Source: Terriglobales bacterium
GTDB taxonomy: Bacteria; Acidobacteriota; Terriglobia; Terriglobales; Acidobacteriaceae
Assembly: GCA_035454605.1 (NCBI GenBank)
Contig: DATIGQ010000162.1
Span: forward strand, 1-44,079
Reading direction: 5' to 3'
Length of the DNA: 44,079 nt
Positions 39,485-44,079 of this stretch are shown here, piece after piece. The stretch's first letter is position 1. Each line of letters starts with the position of its first letter. The position numbers were made by a program, and so were the translations under genes. Below the pieces are notes generated by a model, which saw only the letters and a program-made list of their open reading frames with translations, was not told where the DNA came from and did no database searches.

Positions 39485-41764
39485 CTAAGGTTGCAAGCGC
39501 AGATCCTGGTCGAGCTTGAAACTCAGGAGGGTCTCTGCCGGAACCCGCACCTCTTTGCCTCCGGTCAAGACTTGCCCGGCGACACCACCTGCCGCGCCGA
39601 TGCCCGCGCCAATGGCAGCACCCTTACCGCCGCTGACAATGGCGCCGATAATGGCGCCCACGGCCGCACCGCCACCCACCAGTACCGCAGTCCGTTTGTT
39701 GGCGCCGAGTCCATCGCGTCCGCTGCGTTCCAGGTCCCCGGTACTGACGAAGTATCGGTTCCCTCCCACGGTCAGCGAATCGATGTCCAGCACCAGATCG
39801 GAGCCAGCCGTGCTTCGAATCACCAGGTCGACATCAGAACCCTTCCGAATCGTAACCGTACCTGCGCCATCGAGGACATCCTTATCCATCACAGCGGAAA
39901 AGGTCTGCCCCACGTTGGCGGTTTTGGAATCGATGACTTCGTTGGTTCGGATCGCGAGCTGCGTCCCGCTGGGAATGGTCGTGTAGGCTCCTCCGGATCC
40001 CACATTCGAACCCAGGAGCGAGCTCACCTCGAATTCCGCGCGGCAGCCGTTGTCCACCCAGACTCCTTCGCTGTCGTATCCCCAGGTGGATCCCTGGGTG
40101 CAGCGAGCATCACTGAGCTGACGGGACAAACGCACTCCGCCCCGGCTATCAATCCGGCAGTACCGTCGCTCATTGTTGCCGGACTCACACCGAATGTACT
40201 GTGAGGTTGAGGTTGCGTTTTGGACCGGAAGGTAGAGATAGTCGCTTTCGTTGATGACCACCTGGCCCGTCCGCCCGTTGAAGGAATGCTGCACAGTGAG
40301 CGTCTTGTTTTGGCCTTCGGCCGGGTCGCCGCCCATGGCGTTGTTGGTCACCTGGAGGTTGAGCTGGCCGTTCTGGATCTGCCGCCTTAAGCGGTCGGTC
40401 ACATCCATGGTCCGGTTGCCGGCGCCATAGGTGCCGCGAAGGATCTGCAGGCTGCCCTGGTAGCTGTCCGGCAGCCTGAGATAGTCGCCTTCGTTGATGA
40501 CTATCCGGCCCGGCTGGCCGTTGAACGAGTGCTGCACGGTGAGCGTCTTGTCTTGGCCCTCGGCCGGGTCACCGCCCATGGCGTTGTTGGTCACCTGGAG
40601 GTTGAGCTGGCCATTCTGGATCTGTCGCCTTAAGCGGTCGGTCACATCCATGGTCCGGTTGCCGGCGCCATAGGTGCCACGAAGGATCTGCAGACTCCCC
40701 TGGTAGCTGTTGTCCGGCAGTCGGAGATAGTCGCCTTCGTTGATGACCACCTGGCCCGTCCGCCCGTTGAAGGAATGCTGCACGGTGAGCGTTTTGGCTT
40801 GGTTTTCGGCCGGATCACCGCCCATGGCGTTGTTGGTCACCTGGAGGTTGAGCTGGCCGTTCTGGATCTGCCGCCTTAGGCGGTCAGTGACATCCATGGT
40901 CCGGTTGCCGGCGCCATAGGTGCCACGAAGAATCTGCAGGCTACCCTGGTAGCTGTCCGGCAGCCTGAGATAGTCGCCTTCGTTGATGACTACCTGGCCC
41001 GTCCACCCGTTGAAGGAATGCTGCACGGTGAGCGTCTTGTATTGGCCCTCGGCCGGATCACCGCCCATAGCGCTGTTGGTCACCTGGAGGTTGAGCTGGC
41101 CATTCTGGATCTGTCGCCTTAGGCGGTCGGTGACATCCATGGTCCGGTTGCCGGCGCCATAGGTGCCACGAAGGATCTGCAGACTCCCCTCGTAGCTGGT
41201 GTCCGGCAGTCGGAGATAGTCGCCTTCGTTGATGACCACCTGGCCCGTCCGCCCGTTGAAGGAATGCTGCACGGTGAGCGTTTTGGCTTGGTTTTCGGCC
41301 GGGTCACCGCCCATGGCGTTGTTGGTCACCTGGAGGTTGAGCTGGCCATTCTGGATCTGTCGCCTTAAGCGGTCGGTCACATCCATGGTCCGGTTGCCGG
41401 CGCCATAGGTGCCACGAAGGATCTGCAGTCCAGCGGAACTGACCGCCGCACTCCACACCGGTTGGAGCCTTACGTTCTCGTTCTCATGGAAGGTCACTAC
41501 TCGGGTGCGGCCCTGCTTGTCCCGGAGGTGCAGGCGAAGCGCCTGATCCTTCCCCGGTCGAGGGTCCACACCAAGGGTCGCGTTGTCGGCGCGGAAATTC
41601 AGGGACTGACCGCGGATGAGCGAACGCACACGCTCCGTCACATCCACCCAGGTGTCCCCCCAGCCATAGTCAGCACGGACGAGTTCTCCGCGCTTCGGAC
41701 CGCTTCGGGCGAAGACCGGAAGCGCGATGAGCAGCAGCAGTAATACGATGCCAAGTCGTTTCAC
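39485..41764 (-). CDS. Exported DUF3395-like repeat/DUF3011/glycine-zipper protein
   Basis: A 759-aa exported protein starting at GTG 41764 behind AAAAAGGAGATTTCATC (signal peptide KRLGIVLLLLLIALPVFA). After one divergent copy (DYGWGDTWVDVTERVRSLIR), five nearly identical 81-82-aa repeats follow, each starting LQILRGTYGAGNRTMDVTDR and ending GDYLRLP; the YGAGNRT-MDVT-DP-KTL-pattern resembles DUF3395 of DnaJ-C11-type proteins. Then comes a DUF3011 domain (SQYIRCESGNNERRYCRIDS, WGYDSEGVWVDNGCRAEFEV) and a C-terminal module with a glycine zipper ([20 protein letters not shown]) like that of the BON lipoprotein. It is probably an envelope protein. A longer frame to 41812 lacks a ribosome-binding site. 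Confidence 0.85.
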   Translation of the reverse strand: MKRLGIVLLLLLIALPVFARSGPKRGELVRADYGWGDTWVDVTERVRSLIRGQSLNFRADNATLGVDPRPGKDQALRLHLRDKQGRTRVVTFHENENVRLQPVWSAAVSSAGLQILRGTYGAGNRTMDVTDRLRRQIQNGQLNLQVTNNAMGGDPAENQAKTLTVQHSFNGRTGQVVINEGDYLRLPDTSYEGSLQILRGTYGAGNRTMDVTDRLRRQIQNGQLNLQVTNSAMGGDPAEGQYKTLTVQHSFNGWTGQVVINEGDYLRLPDSYQGSLQILRGTYGAGNRTMDVTDRLRRQIQNGQLNLQVTNNAMGGDPAENQAKTLTVQHSFNGRTGQVVINEGDYLRLPDNSYQGSLQILRGTYGAGNRTMDVTDRLRRQIQNGQLNLQVTNNAMGGDPAEGQDKTLTVQHSFNGQPGRIVINEGDYLRLPDSYQGSLQILRGTYGAGNRTMDVTDRLRRQIQNGQLNLQVTNNAMGGDPAEGQNKTLTVQHSFNGRTGQVVINESDYLYLPVQNATSTSQYIRCESGNNERRYCRIDSRGGVRLSRQLSDARCTQGSTWGYDSEGVWVDNGCRAEFEVSSLLGSNVGSGGAYTTIPSGTQLAIRTNEVIDSKTANVGQTFSAVMDKDVLDGAGTVTIRKGSDVDLVIRSTAGSDLVLDIDSLTVGGNRYFVSTGDLERSGRDGLGANKRTAVLVGGGAAVGAIIGAIVSGGKGAAIGAGIGAAGGVAGQVLTGGKEVRVPAETLLSFKLDQDLRLQP
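40228..41428 (-). repeat. Five tandem repeats of 243/246 bp in the DUF3011 gene
   Basis: Anchored on the TCCATGG in each unit (40404, 40647, 40893, 41136, 41382), the copies are spaced 243, 246, 243 and 246 bp, alternating by a codon in the loop (DSYQ/DNSYQ/DTSYE). The nucleotide sequence is very well conserved between copies, so the array is a recent expansion and likely to vary in length. Confidence 0.9.
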
Positions 41765-41847
41765 GATGAAATCTCCTTTTTGGTAATCGCGGTTATGTTT
41801 GCCTGAACTCATTGACGAATACTGTCCCCAAAATGGCTCACACCCGG

Positions 41848-42555
41848 CTACGTGCCCGAGGCTGCAGTCGAGTTATTCTGTGGAGCATTCTTCTGCAGGG
41901 AAAGAACCAGACGGCGGCCGTTAGCGGGAATCCGCACTTTATTGTCCCGCACGATCTCTCGTGCCGTGATGGAACGCCCATAGACGCGTGCGTTGGCGTC
42001 GTTGTCCGGACGAATGGTGGAACCCGCCAGGGAAATGCCGGCGAAGAGACCGCGCGAACGGGAGTAACTGAGTATCTCCGCCTGCATGAACGCATCGGTG
42101 GCGGCTTGAGCGTCCCGGCCTTTGGGGCCGGCCGCAGCGGAGGCATCCGCGCCCAGCTTTACCTTGCTGCTGAGAATGGAATCTACGCCTCTCTCATTCA
42201 TCACCAGGAGAATGAGATCGGTCGCTTGTCCGCCGAGTTGCAGTCCGAAGCTGCCGCCCTCCAGGGCGTACATGGCGGGAGCGCCCCACGGACCATCGAA
42301 GGTCTTGCCCGATCGGCAGACCATCGCCCCGCGGCCATAGCTTCCCCCGAATCCGATCGCTACCTTCTTGACGGAAGGAATCACAATGACGCACTCGGCC
42401 TTCTTCAACAGGTCTTGCGGGATGCTGTCGGGAATGTTCATGATCTCTTCCATCACGATCCCGGCATTGTTCAGACGCTTTTGCTCCTTACTCGCACCAT
42501 AGGCCGCACCGGTGGCAAGCAGGAAGCAGAGAGCAAGAGTGAATGTTCGTATCAT
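41848..42555 (-). CDS. SYLF/Ysc84-domain lipid-binding protein
   Basis: A 235-aa exported protein with a signal peptide (MIRTFTLALCFLLATGAAYG) and a SYLF domain: PDSIPQDLLKKAECVIVIPS, VKKVAIGFGGSYGRGAMVCR, GPWGAPAMYALEGGSFGLQL and GGQATDLILLVMNERGVDSI. SYLF proteins bind phosphoinositides or related lipids in eukaryotes; bacterial roles are unclear. GGAGGTCAGCG precedes the ATG. The upstream region has no copy of the 18-bp motif. Confidence 0.92.
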   Translation of the reverse strand: MIRTFTLALCFLLATGAAYGASKEQKRLNNAGIVMEEIMNIPDSIPQDLLKKAECVIVIPSVKKVAIGFGGSYGRGAMVCRSGKTFDGPWGAPAMYALEGGSFGLQLGGQATDLILLVMNERGVDSILSSKVKLGADASAAAGPKGRDAQAATDAFMQAEILSYSRSRGLFAGISLAGSTIRPDNDANARVYGRSITAREIVRDNKVRIPANGRRLVLSLQKNAPQNNSTAASGT

Positions 42556-42914
42556 CGCTGACCTCCATAGTCAGAAACTGTCGCTTACGGTTGTTCTTGA
42601 AAACCGTTGCCAGGACGGCTTCGAATCGACGAAGGGCCGCTTCGTTCAATCACGCGGCTGATGTGGTGATCCGGTTCCTTCAGGGCAGGTCAGGATGACG
42701 CACTATCGTCGTTTTACTTTCTCCCTGCTACGGCATCCTAGAAGCTTCGCCGGTGCGTGTATGTTCCCTTACGCACACCTTTCGTGATCTGGTCGCGCAA
42801 TCGCCGCGCGGTCGCACCCGGCCTCCCGGAAAGGGGGGGGTGTTCAAGAGTGGACAGACAACTCGCCTTCGCCGTTTGTAGCATGTCTCGGAGGCGGCGA
42901 CAGCGGGGAGTCGG
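42556..42914. other. Divergent intergenic region of about 360 bp
   Basis: This gap separates the SYLF gene from the cytochrome gene. It holds a GTGCGT/ACGCAC dyad (42753-42758 and 42771-42776) and a run of eight G residues near 42833-42840. I found no gene and no clear promoter pair on either strand. Confidence 0.4.
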
Positions 42915-44079
42915 ATGGTTATCCAACGGAAGGTCTTGCGTTTTGCGGTCATCGCCGCGGCCGTTACCGGTGTCTTGCTGTCGGTGCAGTTTGTAACGCA
43001 ATCACGCCTGAGTGCCGATGCCTCCGCCGATGGCCGAGCACAGCGAGGTAACACGCAAGGCGCGGCACCTTCGCAGTTTGATTCTCTCGTTCAAGACAAC
43101 GCCGAAAGGATGATGGCAGAAGGCAGGCAAGTCTTCCGCTACGACACCTTTGGCAGCGAGGCCTTCTGGGGTGACACGCTCAAACTGCACCAGGCCATCG
43201 CCGGCGAGAAAAACGGCGGTGTGGGGGGCGGGGTGAGCCCAAAGACCGCCTTGTCGGTGGGCCTTAAGGTGGATGCCGACGCCCTGCCTGACTCGTTGAA
43301 GCAAGAGCTCAAGCAAGGCAAGGTCAACCTCGACGATCCTGCGGTCACACTCGCCCTGCTCAAACTGAACTCGGTGGTTGGCGTGACGGGCATCTTTGAT
43401 GCGAACGGCAGGTTGCAGTCCATGGGTCTTCAGTGTTCCTTGTGCCACTCGACGGTCGACGACTCCTTCGCACCCGGCATTGGAAAGCGCCTGGACGGCT
43501 GGGCCAACCGCGATCTGAACGTCGGCCTGATCGTCTCGCTCGCGCCGAACCTGAAGCCTTATTCCGACCTCCTTGGCGTGGACGTCGAGACGGTAAAGAA
43601 GGTCTTCAACAGCTGGGGCCCGGGGCGGTTCGACGCTGTACTCGACAAGGACGGCAAGGCTTTCCGACCCGACGGGAAACAGGCTGGCACCCTCATTCCG
43701 CCCGCATTCGGCCTGGCGGGCGTGAACCTGCACACCTGGACGGGCTTTGGATCCGTTACCTACTGGAACGCCTATGTCGCCGCCACCGAAATGCACGGCT
43801 CGGGCATCTTCTTCGACGCCCGGTTTAGCAACAAGGACCAGTACCCGGTGGCCGCGAAAAGCGGCTCTGGCAACACGCGCGGTAAGCCAGATCTGGTCAC
43901 CTCGAAACTGGCGGCTCTTCACTTCTATCAGCTTGCCATCCCGGCTGCGAAGCCTCCGGAGGACAGTTACGCCAAGGAACCCGCGGCACGTGGAAAGGCA
44001 ATCTTCAACGGCAAAGCGAACTGCGCGAGCTGTCACGTCCCGCCACTCTTCACGGAGCCGGGAAACAACCTGCACGCAC
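42915..44079 (+). CDS. Multi-heme cytochrome c-type protein, partial (continues past window)
   Basis: ATG 42915 (GGGGAG 4 nt before it) opens a frame that runs past the window end. The product has an N-terminal signal-anchor (MVIQRKVLRFAVIAAAVTGV followed by LLSVQFV) and two CxxCH heme c motifs: CSLCH at about residue 175 (MGLQCSLCHSTVDD) and CASCH near the edge (GKANCASCHVPP). The part between them has TGFGSVTYWNAYVAATEMHG and is not assignable to a family I know with certainty; the second motif lies in a typical RGKAIFNG-x-ANCASCH cytochrome c domain. It would act in the periplasm as an electron carrier or peroxidase-like protein. Confidence 0.8.
   Translation, partial: MVIQRKVLRFAVIAAAVTGVLLSVQFVTQSRLSADASADGRAQRGNTQGAAPSQFDSLVQDNAERMMAEGRQVFRYDTFGSEAFWGDTLKLHQAIAGEKNGGVGGGVSPKTALSVGLKVDADALPDSLKQELKQGKVNLDDPAVTLALLKLNSVVGVTGIFDANGRLQSMGLQCSLCHSTVDDSFAPGIGKRLDGWANRDLNVGLIVSLAPNLKPYSDLLGVDVETVKKVFNSWGPGRFDAVLDKDGKAFRPDGKQAGTLIPPAFGLAGVNLHTWTGFGSVTYWNAYVAATEMHGSGIFFDARFSNKDQYPVAAKSGSGNTRGKPDLVTSKLAALHFYQLAIPAAKPPEDSYAKEPAARGKAIFNGKANCASCHVPPLFTEPGNNLHA

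Noticed and set aside
40228-41428. CRISPR array
   Set aside because: The repeats are 243-246 bp and translate in frame in a protein, without the short direct repeats and unique spacers of CRISPR.
43002-44075. 357-aa minus-strand open frame
   Set aside because: Antisense to the cytochrome gene with two CxxCH motifs; no motif of its own.

Overview
The window is GC-rich, densely coded bacterial chromosome. Its gene content points to an acidobacterium (Acidobacteriota, Terriglobia-like): a Complex I cluster, a MGH1-type glucosidase beside an archaeal/bacterial-type debranching enzyme, a GT4-GH130 pair, glycine-zipper/BON and DUF3011 envelope proteins, an lmo0937-type small membrane protein, and TCATYCTGAG-type dispersed repeats. 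This assignment is inferred from gene content; no rRNA or intact tRNA is present to confirm it.

Layout. 1-3690 (minus): the start of a nuo operon, nuoA-C-D-E-F in transcription order, with nuoF cut by the window edge, a near-consensus promoter, and no nuoB between nuoA and nuoC. 3833-5640: a conserved hypothetical protein, a lone ThiS, and a MerR regulator coupled to a zinc-ribbon protein. 5710-9059 (minus): a RibBA-like protein whose GTP cyclohydrolase II half has lost key residues, a PiT phosphate transporter with its DUF47 partner, and a small conserved protein with a terminator.

9338-23350 (minus) is a 14-kb array of 13 genes, all on one strand with gaps under 80 bp or start/stop overlaps. 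In transcription order: a tandem DM13 protein, a single DM13-like protein, an HbpS-cupin fusion, HbpS/GlcG, an SMP-30 gluconolactonase with an extra N-terminal domain, a GMC dehydrogenase with a Cys cluster, a double-VOC secreted protein, a MGH1 glucosidase, a glucose-1-dehydrogenase-type enzyme, an FMN reductase, two tiny proteins, and a glycogen debranching enzyme. I read it as a sugar release and oxidation system with exported heme/redox accessory proteins, and it is the best candidate for an undescribed system here.

23578-27735: an aquaporin with a Cys/His-rich tail; then an ECF sigma factor surrounded by three paralogous zinc-finger (putative anti-sigma) proteins, one fused to a MEDS sensory domain; then dispersed repeats and a DUF1801 protein. 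27913-28771: a mobile-element scar with a 5' tRNA-Leu fragment, a small element-type ORF, an excisionase remnant and an IS3-family transposase tail with its terminal end.

28846-33630: a Q-rich exported protein, then a GT4 glycosyltransferase fused to a C-terminal alpha-helical domain and translationally coupled to a GH130 enzyme. 33547-42555 is an envelope/stress and signalling region: TPR protein, two single-domain response regulators, a BON lipoprotein, a small exported protein, an outer-membrane-lipoprotein-sorting-like protein, a degenerate sigma-like protein, lmo0937, a protein with five nearly identical DUF3395-like repeats plus DUF3011, and a SYLF protein. Four copies of an 18-bp motif (CTGTGCAATTCTGTACAG and variants) lie 46-74 bp upstream of four genes here, all in the same orientation relative to the gene. 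The window ends inside a multi-heme cytochrome c gene.
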